Position numbers and translations under genes: made by a program. Of a stretch of 64,000 nt of DNA, positions 17,564-26,308 are shown piece by piece. The DNA comes from JBPRGG01 sp051418075. Lineage in GTDB: Bacteria; Bacteroidota; Bacteroidia; Cytophagales; Cyclobacteriaceae. The notes beneath the pieces were generated by a model. That model was not told where the DNA came from. It saw nothing but the letters and a program-made list of their open reading frames with translations, and searched no databases. Position 1 is the stretch's first letter. The number at the start of each line of letters is the position of its first letter. The stretch spans positions 14,133 through 78,132 of the forward strand of contig JBPRGG010000042.1 of NCBI GenBank assembly GCA_051418075.1, read 5' to 3'.

Positions 17564-19942
17564 ATGCTGAAAAGTTACTTGTTGATCGCCATCAGAAATC
17601 TTTGGAATAAGAAACTATATGCTGGTTTGAATATTTTTGGCCTGGCTGTAGGTATTGCCGGTTGCCTGGTGATTTACACTTATATACAAAATGAATTAAG
17701 CTATGACAGCTTTCATGAAAAAGCGGATCGTATAGTAAAGGTTAATATTTCCCTGAAGCTGAATGATGAAAATAAACTGGTAGGTGTGGCCCCCGATATT
17801 TTGTTGCCCGAATTTACCCTGGAATTTCCTGAAGTGGAAACCGGAGTGAGGGTTTTTAATCCCACCTTATACGACAAAATGATCGTCAAATATCAGGATA
17901 AGCTGTTTAAAGAAGATAAATTCTGGCTGGCTGATTCTACCTTCTTTGAGGTGTTTTCATTTTCATTGGTCAAAGGTAATCCTCAAAATGCCTTAAATGA
18001 GCCTAACAAAATGGTGATCACCGAAAATACGGCCAGGAAATACTTTGGTAAAGAAGATCCTATGGGACAAACCATGCTGATAAATGATGGCGAACTATTT
18101 GAGGTCACCGGAGTATTGGAAAACCTTCCTTCAAATACTGTATTCGATTTTGATTTTCTGGCTTCCTTATCCTCACGCCAATTACAGGAAGTATGGGAAG
18201 GTGCCAATTATTTTGATTTTTTTGTTCTGAAAGATGGCGTGAAGATTGAAACACTACAAGCTAAATTGCCTGATCTGGTTCAGAGGAAAGCACCTAAAAT
18301 GATGCAGGATATGGATTTAAGCCTGCACCTCATTCCTTTGAAGGATATTCATTTGCATTCTAAAGCTGAATTTGAAATGGCTCCTATCGGCAACCCTCAA
18401 TATATTTTAATCTTTGGTATTATTGCTGTATTTATTTTGTTGATTGCCTGTGTCAATTACATGAACCTTTCTACGGCAAGTTCATCAGACCGGTCCCGTG
18501 AAATAGGTTTACGTAAAGCTTTAGGTGCCTTCAACAGTCAAATATTCAAACAATTCATTAGTGAGTCTTTTCTTCTTACTTTTGCAGGGTTATTGTTGGC
18601 CCTTGGTTTGGTAGAATTGATCTTTCCTTTTGTGGAGGATATTACTGGTTATTCCCTTTCATTCAGCCTGGCAAATGGATTTAATTGGTTGTTACTGATC
18701 CTTTCCGGATTGATTATAACTTTTTTAGCAGGTGCCTATCCTGCCCTGGTGCTTTCTTCGCTCAAACCGATCAATACCCTAAAAGGAAAATTGACTGACA
18801 ATCGTACTACCAGGAGCCTTAGAAAAGCCTTGGTAGTTTTTCAATTTGGTATATCCATATTTTTGATAATAGGCACTTTAATAGTTTATTTTCAGCTGAA
18901 CTATCTGCAAGATAAGCATCTTGGTTTTGAAAAGGATCAGGTGTTGATCATGAGTTACCAGACTGGCCAGAGCCAGCAAAATATGCATAAGACCCTATTG
19001 TCTGAATTCAGAGGTCATCCGGATATTGTCAGTACCAGTTTCACTTCCGCCTTGCCCGGAAGTAATTCAGGAGGGCAATATATGAGAGCTGAAGGAATGC
19101 CTGAAGACCAGATGCAACTGATCTGGGAATGGCGGGTAAGCCAGGATTTTATCAACAGTATGGGATTTAAATTGGTGGCAGGTAGAAATTATGATGTATT
19201 AATGGATCCGGACCGGGAAGAAAAGTATTTTATATTAAATGAAACTGCGGTCAATCAGTTGAACTGGTCTCCTGATGAAGCAATAGGTAGGAAATTGTTG
19301 GTGTCCCGATTTGAGGGTGAATGTATTGGGGTGGTACAGGATTTTCATATGGCTTCCATGAAAGAGCAAATAGAACCCCTGGTCATGACCCTGAGCCATA
19401 ATCAGGTAAGACATTTTATTGTGAAGGCCAGAACACAGCATATGGAAGAAGTTGTAAATTTTGCCCGGTCAACCTGGAAAAAGTTGCTGCCGGATCAGCC
19501 ATTCGATTATACCTTCCTGGATCAGCGGTTTGCTCAGTTATATTCCTATGAAAAAAATACCAGTCGGATCTTTATAGGATTTGCCTTGATGGCTGTAGTT
19601 ATAGCCTGTCTGGGATTATTTGGCCTGCTTTCGTTTTCTACCACCAAAAGGTCTAAAGAAATTGGTGTGCGTAAAGTTCTGGGATCCTCTGAATTCAAGA
19701 TCATGAACCTGCTAATTCGGGAGACGCTTGGGTTAATTTTTGTTGCTTTATTGATTGCAGCTCCCCTGGCTTATTGGATCATGGATCAATGGCTGGAGGA
19801 CTTTGTATACAGAATTAATATTCATCCGGGAATATATTTTATAGCATTTCTTATTATTACGCTGGTAGCAACTTTAACAGTGAGTTATCATGCTATCAAG
19901 GCGGCTAAAACCAATCCGGTAGATGTATTGAAATGTGAATAG
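17564..19942 (+). CDS. FtsX/MacB-like ABC transporter permease
   Basis: 792 residues, opening MLKSYLLIAIRNLWNKKLYA. Domain order as in the two preceding paralogues: helix ~20-42, MacB_PCD to ~265, FtsX ~280-400 (CVNYMNLSTASSSDRSREIG, LRKALGAF), second half from ~420 (RKALVVFQFGISIFLIIGTL), last FtsX ~665-780 (CLGLFGLLSFSTTKRSKEIG, VRKVLGSS). Last gene of the array. The repeat element described at 20101-20211 lies in the gap after it, before gldA. Confidence 0.9.
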   Translation: MLKSYLLIAIRNLWNKKLYAGLNIFGLAVGIAGCLVIYTYIQNELSYDSFHEKADRIVKVNISLKLNDENKLVGVAPDILLPEFTLEFPEVETGVRVFNPTLYDKMIVKYQDKLFKEDKFWLADSTFFEVFSFSLVKGNPQNALNEPNKMVITENTARKYFGKEDPMGQTMLINDGELFEVTGVLENLPSNTVFDFDFLASLSSRQLQEVWEGANYFDFFVLKDGVKIETLQAKLPDLVQRKAPKMMQDMDLSLHLIPLKDIHLHSKAEFEMAPIGNPQYILIFGIIAVFILLIACVNYMNLSTASSSDRSREIGLRKALGAFNSQIFKQFISESFLLTFAGLLLALGLVELIFPFVEDITGYSLSFSLANGFNWLLLILSGLIITFLAGAYPALVLSSLKPINTLKGKLTDNRTTRSLRKALVVFQFGISIFLIIGTLIVYFQLNYLQDKHLGFEKDQVLIMSYQTGQSQQNMHKTLLSEFRGHPDIVSTSFTSALPGSNSGGQYMRAEGMPEDQMQLIWEWRVSQDFINSMGFKLVAGRNYDVLMDPDREEKYFILNETAVNQLNWSPDEAIGRKLLVSRFEGECIGVVQDFHMASMKEQIEPLVMTLSHNQVRHFIVKARTQHMEEVVNFARSTWKKLLPDQPFDYTFLDQRFAQLYSYEKNTSRIFIGFALMAVVIACLGLFGLLSFSTTKRSKEIGVRKVLGSSEFKIMNLLIRETLGLIFVALLIAAPLAYWIMDQWLEDFVYRINIHPGIYFIAFLIITLVATLTVSYHAIKAAKTNPVDVLKCE

Positions 19943-20100
19943 TTAAGATTCGAAAATACTAGTAAAGAAGTCGGTCTTAATTGCAAAGGCCCCATACACA
20001 TATTTACCTAGTAGGCAGCATGACTGCTATATCTCTCGTTTCTTATTTATATATTTATTTATTGAAACATTTGTCTAAATGTAGGTACTTAATAAAAAAG

Positions 20101-20211
20101 TAGGCAAAAAAATTCAAGACAAAAAAATGCCCGCACCTGCCGTGGCCTTTTCACACGGGGCCATCGTAGCTTAGGCACACCGGCCTAACAGCATTTTCTG
20201 GCGGGCCAGCG
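20101..20211 (+). repeat. Dispersed ~110-bp non-coding element, copy 1
   Basis: This block begins TAGGCAAA and ends GGGCCAGCG. It aligns along its length with 35036-35141 in the same orientation. The 3' 23 bases (20189-20211) differ at one position only, and an internal block (CACCTGCCGTGGCCTT against CACCTACCGCGGCCTT) differs at two. It is much more GC-rich than the surrounding intergenic DNA and can fold: CCGTG/CACGG, CTGGC-GG-GCCAG and CACCG/CGGTG. Neither copy encodes protein. It could be a REP/MITE-like mobile repeat or a structured RNA; I do not recognise the family. Confidence 0.65.
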
Positions 20212-20377
20212 GTGTTTTTATTTTCTAATATTCATAGCCTCACTTAATCATATAGTTCAGACATCCGTGGTAAGCGGTAACAAAATCCTTGATGTCAAAA
20301 TTCTCATCTTTTGACCATTTTTTTTACTTCTACATATAATCTGATAGTTATCCCTCGTTTTAGGTTTTAAATTCAGC

Positions 20378-20408
20378 TTGACAATTTTTAGAACTGTTTT
20401 TAAAATTG
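20378..20408 (+). promoter_or_regulatory. Candidate promoter of the gldAFG operon
   Basis: TTG at 20378-20380, a 20-base spacer, then TAAAATTG at 20401-20408, which differs at one base from the Bacteroidota -7 consensus TAnnTTTG. It ends 25 bases before the gldA ATG. Confidence 0.45.
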
Positions 20409-20433
20409 CAGTCATAAATAAAATAACACTACA

Positions 20434-21363
20434 ATGGCGGGAATAGTAGTTAAAAATCTAACCAAAAAATATGCTGAACAAAAGGCAGTAGATAATATCT
20501 CATTTGAGGTAAAAACAGGCGAAGTAGTAGGCTTCCTTGGTCCTAATGGGGCCGGGAAAAGTACTACTATGAAAATGATCACTTGTTACATGGCTCCCAC
20601 TTCAGGAGAGATTTCAGTAGATAATCTGATGGTGGATAAGAACCCGGGAAAGATCAAAAAAAAGATCGGGTATTTGCCGGAAAACAACCCTTTGTATACG
20701 GAAATGCCCATCATTGATTACCTGAAATTTTGTGCCCAAATACAGGGAGTACCCAAGGATAAAATCTCAAACCGTATACACCAGATGGTTGACCTCTGTG
20801 GTTTAGATCGGGAAAAACACAAGAACATCGATCAGTTATCCAAGGGTTACCGGCAAAGGGTGGGTTTGGCTCAGGCTATGATCCATGATCCGGAAGTGCT
20901 GGTCCTGGATGAACCTACTTCCGGTCTGGATCCCAACCAGATAGTGGAGATCAGGAAGTTGATCAAGGAGTTGGGTCGGGAGAAAACAGTCATTCTGAGT
21001 TCTCATATCCTGTCTGAAGTAGAAGCTACCTGTGACCGGATATTGATAATTAACCGGGGGCGCATTGTAGCTGATGGTACTTCTGAAACCTTGCGCATGC
21101 AATCACAGGGACAGGAGCTATTAACTTTGCAAATAGAAGCCAGTAATGGACAGGATGTTCAGAAAGCACTGCTGGGACTGGCCACTGTAGAAAAAGTAAA
21201 TCCAGTGGATGGCCGGATAGGCTTTTTCCAGGTGCAAAGCAAACCAGAGCATTCTTCCCGTAAGGCTGTGTTTGATCTATGTGTTAAACACAAATGGTAC
21301 CTGATGGAAATGACCGGTACTGAAACCAGCCTGGAAGATGTGTTCAGACAATTAACAAATTGA
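20434..21363 (+). CDS. gldA: Gliding motility ABC transporter ATP-binding protein GldA
   Basis: 309 residues. The ABC ATPase has Walker A GPNGAGKST at ~36-44, signature LSKGY at ~135-139, Walker B VLVLDE at ~155-160 followed by PTSGLD, and the switch histidine in SSHILSE. It is followed by gldF and gldG, the order seen in gliding Bacteroidota, which separates it from a generic ABC-2 ATPase. GldA with GldF and GldG forms an inner-membrane ABC transporter required for gliding in Flavobacterium johnsoniae; its substrate is not established. A C-terminal extension after ~residue 220 is usual for GldA-type ATPases. Thirty bases separate it from gldF. Confidence 0.9.
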   Translation: MAGIVVKNLTKKYAEQKAVDNISFEVKTGEVVGFLGPNGAGKSTTMKMITCYMAPTSGEISVDNLMVDKNPGKIKKKIGYLPENNPLYTEMPIIDYLKFCAQIQGVPKDKISNRIHQMVDLCGLDREKHKNIDQLSKGYRQRVGLAQAMIHDPEVLVLDEPTSGLDPNQIVEIRKLIKELGREKTVILSSHILSEVEATCDRILIINRGRIVADGTSETLRMQSQGQELLTLQIEASNGQDVQKALLGLATVEKVNPVDGRIGFFQVQSKPEHSSRKAVFDLCVKHKWYLMEMTGTETSLEDVFRQLTN

Positions 21364-21392
21364 TAAATTGGAAATCATAATAAAATTGAGTT

Positions 21393-22118
21393 ATGAAAAG
21401 TATTTGGATTATTACCAGGAGAGAACTGGCCTCTTTCTTTGATTCGTTGATCGCCTATGTCATGATCATTTTGTTCCTTGGATTGAGTGGGTTCTTTACC
21501 TGGCTGTTTGGTAGTAATGTCTTTTTGATTGGTCAGGCCGATCTGCAGGTATTCTTTTCCATATCCTACTGGACCTTGTTCTTTTTCATACCTGCCATTA
21601 CCATGCGTACCCTGGCTGAAGAGAATCGGTCCGGGACCATTGAATTGTTGAGTACCAAGGCTATATCTGATTGGCAAATTGTGGCAGGAAAATTTCTTTC
21701 CAGTTTGCTGCTGGTAGGTGTGGCTTTGCTTTGTACCATACCCTATTACATTACGGTAAGTCAGTTGGGGCAGGTGGATCATGGCGGTGTAGTTGGTGGC
21801 TATTTTGGCTTGTTGTTTTTGAGCGCAGCCTATATCAGCATTGGCCTGTTTTCCAGTAGCATCACCAATAACCAGATCGTGGCATTCCTACTGGCACTGT
21901 TTATCGGAATTTTCTTTCATGTATTGTTTGACGTGATGTCAACCAGTTTTACCGGGACAATGGCTGAGGTTTTTCATTATTTAAGTGCCAGGACCCATTT
22001 TGAATCATTATCCCGGGGAGTGGTGGATTCCCGAGACCTGATATATTTCCTGTCCATCATTTTTGTGGGATTGTTGCTATCTCAGACCATGCTATCAAAA
22101 AGGAACTGGCAGCACTAA
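21393..22118 (+). CDS. gldF: Gliding motility ABC transporter permease subunit GldF
   Basis: 241 residues with about six transmembrane helices in the ABC-2 permease pattern. The opening (MKSIWIITRRELASFFDSLIAYV) and the loop IPAITMRTLAEENRSGTIEL before helix 3 are characteristic of GldF and related ABC-2 subunits. It is the membrane subunit of the GldA-GldF-GldG transporter. It lies 30 bases after gldA and 36 bases before gldG, in one operon. Confidence 0.9.
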   Translation: MKSIWIITRRELASFFDSLIAYVMIILFLGLSGFFTWLFGSNVFLIGQADLQVFFSISYWTLFFFIPAITMRTLAEENRSGTIELLSTKAISDWQIVAGKFLSSLLLVGVALLCTIPYYITVSQLGQVDHGGVVGGYFGLLFLSAAYISIGLFSSSITNNQIVAFLLALFIGIFFHVLFDVMSTSFTGTMAEVFHYLSARTHFESLSRGVVDSRDLIYFLSIIFVGLLLSQTMLSKRNWQH

Positions 22119-22154
22119 AAAATAATTAAATCATTTAAAGAAAAGGATAATCAT

Positions 22155-23672
22155 ATGAAAAAGTCTAAAGTAATAACTCAGGTACTGATCGTTATTGCCA
22201 TAGTGGTTGTCATTAACCTGATCCTGAACCAGTTGTTTTTCAGGATCGATTTTACTGCTGATAAAAGATATACCTTAAGTCAGGCATCCAAGGAGATCCT
22301 GAGAAATATGGATGATGTGATCACTGTGACCGCTTATTTTTCAAAGGATCTGCCTCCCCAGCTAATAGGTAGCCGGCAGGATTTTGAAGATATGCTGATT
22401 GAATATGAAAACCGTTCGGGAGGTAATCTGGTATATGAATTCATCAATCCCAATGAAAGTGAAGAACTGGAAGCAGAAGCTCAGCAGAAAGGTGTGAGCC
22501 CGGTAATGGTGAATGTCACTGAAAGGGACCAGGTAAAACAAATGCGGGCTTATATGGGTGCCATTTTACAAAAAGGAGAAGAAACCGAAGTTATACCAGT
22601 GGTGCAACCTGGTTCCAGCCTTGAATATTCCCTTACCACCGCCATTAAAAAACTGGCAGTAGAAGAAAAGCCCAAGGTAGCCTTTATACAAGGACATGGT
22701 GAACCTCCCGTGAATGCATCTTTTCAGTTGGTGGATCAGTTATCTGTGTTATATGATGTTGAACCTTATACAATTGCTGATACTACCACCATACCAGGAT
22801 TTTACCAGGCACTGGTTATTTTGGATCCCAAAGATACCGTGCCTTCCAGTCACCTGAATCAGTTGGATGACTATTTGAAAGGAGGGGGAAGTATTTTCCT
22901 GGCCCACAGCAATTTGGGAGGGGATCTTAGCAATCAGTATCTGCAGGCTGGTCCGGATATTGGATTTAAGGGATGGTTGCAGGATAAAGGCATCAATTTA
23001 AATGATCAATATGTGATTGATGTAAATTGTGGGGCGGTTTCTGTGCGGCAGCAACAAGGGCCATTTGTTTTCAATACCCAGGTGGAATTCCCCTTCTTCC
23101 CTGTCATTAGCAATTTTCCTGAACATCCGGCTACTGAAGGTTTGGAATCTGTTATCTTACCATTTGTTAGCCCAATTTCAATCACTCCCCGGGATTCGGC
23201 TGTAAACATTATGCCCCTGGCCCTTACCTCCAGCCAGTCAGGCGCTATTCCCGCTCCCCATATGGTGGATATCAACCGAGAGTGGGAAGAGTCTGACTTT
23301 ACTCAATCTGAATTACCTGTGGCTGTAGCTGCTTCCGGTCCTTTAGCTGGTCCGGCAGAGGCCAGACTGGCTGTGATCACCAATGGTAATTTTGTGGTGA
23401 ATGGAGAAGGACAGCAACGTCAGCAGGTAAATCCTGATAATGTCAATTTTGCTTCCAATATTATTGACTGGCTGTCAGACGATACAGGTTTGGTGGAATT
23501 GAGAACCAAGGGCATTACATCCAGGCCCCTGGATCCCATTGAAGAAACCACTAAAAACCTGCTTAAATATGGCAATGTTACTTTCCCGATCCTGATGATA
23601 TTGGTGCTGGGTTTCTTTCGAAAGCAATATTACCTGAGAAAACGTCAAAATTGGATCCAGGGAAATTATTAA
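22155..23672 (+). CDS. gldG: Gliding motility ABC transporter auxiliary subunit GldG
   Basis: 505 residues. An N-terminal membrane anchor at ~9-27 is followed by a large extracytoplasmic domain of the ABC-transporter auxiliary type (FTADKRYTLSQASKEILRNM, ITVTAYFSKDLPPQL, FIQGHGEP, LDDYLKGGGSIFLAHSNLGG). A C-terminal helix at ~472-490 precedes a basic tail (RKQYYLRKRQNW). This two-anchor layout is that of GldG, the third component of the GldA-F-G transporter. In some Bacteroidota gldF and gldG are fused; here they are separate. Confidence 0.9.
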   Translation: MKKSKVITQVLIVIAIVVVINLILNQLFFRIDFTADKRYTLSQASKEILRNMDDVITVTAYFSKDLPPQLIGSRQDFEDMLIEYENRSGGNLVYEFINPNESEELEAEAQQKGVSPVMVNVTERDQVKQMRAYMGAILQKGEETEVIPVVQPGSSLEYSLTTAIKKLAVEEKPKVAFIQGHGEPPVNASFQLVDQLSVLYDVEPYTIADTTTIPGFYQALVILDPKDTVPSSHLNQLDDYLKGGGSIFLAHSNLGGDLSNQYLQAGPDIGFKGWLQDKGINLNDQYVIDVNCGAVSVRQQQGPFVFNTQVEFPFFPVISNFPEHPATEGLESVILPFVSPISITPRDSAVNIMPLALTSSQSGAIPAPHMVDINREWEESDFTQSELPVAVAASGPLAGPAEARLAVITNGNFVVNGEGQQRQQVNPDNVNFASNIIDWLSDDTGLVELRTKGITSRPLDPIEETTKNLLKYGNVTFPILMILVLGFFRKQYYLRKRQNWIQGNY

Positions 23673-23705
23673 TGAATTGTAAACTGCCTTAATCTTTAGA
23701 AAATC

Positions 23706-24692
23706 ATGTTTAAGAAAATTTCAAATATTACTTTAATTGGAATTCTGGTGGCATTGGTACTATTATACCTGGGCATTCAGTTTTTGGGAAAGTCGGACCG
23801 CAGTAAGTCCTTTCGGGAAGAACTGGTGGAAATAGATACGTCAAAAGTCACCGAACTGGTAATTCAGGCGGATACAAATGCTGTTCATCTGATACGGCAG
23901 GAAGGAGACTGGAAGATCAAACTAGCCAGTGGTAAAATGGTAGACGCTGAAGATCAAGATGTTATAAGTACCTTAAATAATTTATTAACCATCAAACCCA
24001 GTCGCATAGCCACCCGCAGTGAAGAAAAATGGAGTGATTACCAGGTGGATACCGCTGGTACCCAGATCCAGATTTATGAAGGTAAGCATAAAACCCTGGA
24101 TCTGATTGTGGGGCGGTTTGGTATCAATCAATCTGCCATGCAACAGCAGCAACAGCAGGCTTATATGGGTAGAGGAATGCAGCAGTTTTATACTTATGTG
24201 CGCCTGGCCGAGGAAGAAGAGGTATATGCTGCCGATGATTTCATGGGTATGTCATTATCTACCCAGGCCAGTAATTATCGAAATACCCAACTCATTTCCT
24301 TTACCCTGGATTCACTGACCCAGGTAAGTTACCAATATCCGGCTGACAGTTCTTTTGCCCTGCGAAAAGCTGATTCCGGTCAATGGGTGATTCAGGCAGA
24401 AACGGCTGATTCTGCTGCTGTGGCTGATTACCTGAGAAATGTTCGTTATCAGAATGCCACCAACTTTGCTGATGAGCTGGAAGCTTCGGATTTGGCTACA
24501 CCGGACTATCAGATGACCCTGGAGATAAAGGGTGAGGAAAATGTTCAGGTGGAGGCTTTCCGGCATCCCCGGTACAATTGGGTGATCCATTCCTCTTTAA
24601 ACCCGGATAATTATTTTGCAGATCAGCAGGGGGAAATCATTCAGAAAATATTTACTGGTAAGCAAAGATTGCTTACCCCCAGACCGGCATAA
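23706..24692 (+). CDS. DUF4340-like membrane-anchored protein downstream of gldG
   Basis: 328 residues. One N-terminal transmembrane helix (ITLIGILVALVLLYLGIQFL) precedes a soluble extracytoplasmic part. Motifs resemble DUF4340 proteins (LVEIDTSKVTELVIQ, VHLIRQEGDWKIKLASGKMV, LNNLLTIKPSRIATRSEEKW). There is a glutamine-rich run near residues 145-155. It is 33 bases after gldG, and DUF4340 genes often follow ABC auxiliary genes of this type, so it probably works with the GldAFG transporter. Its precise role is unknown. Confidence 0.75.
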   Translation: MFKKISNITLIGILVALVLLYLGIQFLGKSDRSKSFREELVEIDTSKVTELVIQADTNAVHLIRQEGDWKIKLASGKMVDAEDQDVISTLNNLLTIKPSRIATRSEEKWSDYQVDTAGTQIQIYEGKHKTLDLIVGRFGINQSAMQQQQQQAYMGRGMQQFYTYVRLAEEEEVYAADDFMGMSLSTQASNYRNTQLISFTLDSLTQVSYQYPADSSFALRKADSGQWVIQAETADSAAVADYLRNVRYQNATNFADELEASDLATPDYQMTLEIKGEENVQVEAFRHPRYNWVIHSSLNPDNYFADQQGEIIQKIFTGKQRLLTPRPA

Positions 24693-24706
24693 TTAATTTA
24701 AAAGCT

Positions 24707-24739
24707 AAATGAAAAAGGAGTCTTTCTCCTTTTTCATTT
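24707..24739. terminator. Bidirectional rho-independent terminator between convergent operons
   Basis: A perfect 14-bp stem (24707-24720 with 24726-24739) surrounds a TCTTT loop. The outer stem is A-rich on the left and T-rich on the right, so each strand ends in a T tract. It lies 15 bases after the DUF4340-like stop and 41 bases from the convergent GH3 stop, so it can serve both. Confidence 0.85.
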
Positions 24740-24779
24740 GAGTTAGTAAGGCAATTAAATTAACCAGAGCGGGTAGATA

Positions 24780-26306
24780 TCACATTTCTGATTTTAACAT
24801 TTTGAGAATGTCGTCTACATAATTCCGGTTATTAGCCAATCTTGGCACTTTATTTTGTCCTCCCAGTTTTCCTCTTTTTTTCATCCAATTATAGAAGGTG
24901 TCTTTATCTACGGAATGAATGATGGGAGGCTTTAAAGCAATGTCTTTAAATCGTTTGGCATCATAATCAGAGTTGATCTCTCTCAGGGTATGGTCCAGTT
25001 GATAAGTAAAATCATCCAGATTATTGGGTCTTTTAGCAAATTCAATAATCCATTCATGACATCCGGCGCTATCCTGCCCAAAATATTTAGGTGCAGCGGT
25101 GAAATTTTCTATAATAGCCCCGGTAGATTCGCAGGCTTGAGCTATGGCCTTCTCTGCATTTTCCACAATCACTTCTTCTCCGAATGCATTTATAAAATGT
25201 TTGGTACGTCCTGAGATCTTAATCCGGAAAGGAGAAAGTGAAGTGAATTTTATGGTATCACCAATATGATATCGCCATAATCCTGCATTGGTAGAGATCA
25301 CCAGGGCATAATTTTTACCTAGTTCGACATCCTTAAGCTGCAATACCCGTGGGTTATCTGAATGGAGCTCTTCCATGGGTATAAATTCATAAAAAATCCC
25401 ATAATCCAGCATCAATAGCATTTCTTCTGAATCAGGTTGATCCTGGATACCAAAAAAACCTTCTGAAGCATTATAGGTCTCCAGGTAATGCATCTGGCTG
25501 GATGGGATTAAATGCTTGAACAGATCCCGGTATGGGGTGAACGAAACAGCACCATGAATAAACAATTCCAGGTTAGGCCAAACATCCAGTATGTTGGAAA
25601 CGCCCCTCATTTCTACAATTCGCTTGATCAGGATCACCGTCCAGGTAGGAACTCCGGCAATACTGGTAACATTTTCTTCTGCCGTTTCACGGGCCATAAT
25701 CTCAATTTTCTTTTCCCAGTCTTCCATAAGGGCGATTTCCAGTTTGGGTGTACGGGCAAACTGGGACCAGAAAGGCATATTTTTCATCAATACAGCTGAG
25801 ACATCACCATAAAAAGAGTTGGCATTTTTATCCAGCTGGTTTACCTGCTGAGAGCCACCGATGATTAGACTTTTTCCTGTAAATAATTTAGTTTCAGGAT
25901 GGTTGTTTACATAAATGGAAACCAAATCTTTACCGCCTTTGTAGTGACATTCTTCCAGGGCTTCTTCAGAGACAGGTATGAATTTACTGCGGGTACTGGT
26001 TGTACCCGATGATTTGGCAAACCATCGTATTTCTGTAGGCCATAAAACATTTTGTTCTCCTTTCATCAACCGGTTGATATATGGCAGGAGATCTTCATAG
26101 GATGAAACAGGTACACTGGACTGAAAGTCTTCAATTTTTTTGATCGTGTTGAAATTATATTTCCTGCCAAATTCTGTATTTTTAGCCTGATAGATTAACC
26201 GGCCAAAAACCTCCTGCTGTACTTCTACAGGATATTTCATAAACAAATCAATGTCATGAATCCTTTTTTTCATGACCCAGGTCATGATAGAATTTATCAA
26301 CTCCAT
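24780..26306 (-). CDS. GH3 auxin-responsive-like acyl-adenylate/amino-acid conjugating enzyme
   Basis: 508 residues of the GH3 family (ANL adenylating superfamily relative). Seen: IYQAKNTEFGRKYNF near the N-terminus, the ATP-loop-like RWFAKSSGTTSTRSKFIPVS at ~94-113, ETYNASEGFFGIQD, GLWRYHIGDTIKFTSLSPFRI and HFINAFGEEVIVENAEKAI. Plant GH3 enzymes conjugate amino acids to acyl-adenylates of auxin or jasmonate; substrates of Bacteroidota members are not known. It lies 2 bases after lptB in a tight recJ-lptB-GH3 operon, so a link to envelope or lipid metabolism is possible but only inferred. Confidence 0.88.
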   Translation of the reverse strand: MELINSIMTWVMKKRIHDIDLFMKYPVEVQQEVFGRLIYQAKNTEFGRKYNFNTIKKIEDFQSSVPVSSYEDLLPYINRLMKGEQNVLWPTEIRWFAKSSGTTSTRSKFIPVSEEALEECHYKGGKDLVSIYVNNHPETKLFTGKSLIIGGSQQVNQLDKNANSFYGDVSAVLMKNMPFWSQFARTPKLEIALMEDWEKKIEIMARETAEENVTSIAGVPTWTVILIKRIVEMRGVSNILDVWPNLELFIHGAVSFTPYRDLFKHLIPSSQMHYLETYNASEGFFGIQDQPDSEEMLLMLDYGIFYEFIPMEELHSDNPRVLQLKDVELGKNYALVISTNAGLWRYHIGDTIKFTSLSPFRIKISGRTKHFINAFGEEVIVENAEKAIAQACESTGAIIENFTAAPKYFGQDSAGCHEWIIEFAKRPNNLDDFTYQLDHTLREINSDYDAKRFKDIALKPPIIHSVDKDTFYNWMKKRGKLGGQNKVPRLANNRNYVDDILKMLKSEM

Positions 26307-26308
26307 AT

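Larger units (their letters stand above)
19943..20433. other. Intergenic region before gldA holding a repeat element and promoter
   Basis: 491 bases. In order: a hairpin at 20067-20082 (ACATTT-GTCT-AAATGT), a GC-rich non-coding element at 20101-20211 with a second copy at 35036-35141, and a candidate promoter at 20378-20408 directly upstream of gldA. No coding frame is supported. Confidence 0.55.

Noticed and set aside
21375..21782. 135-codon open frame on the minus strand opposite gldF
   Set aside because: Fully inside gldF, with low-complexity composition rich in Q, G and H and no motif; an antisense shadow.
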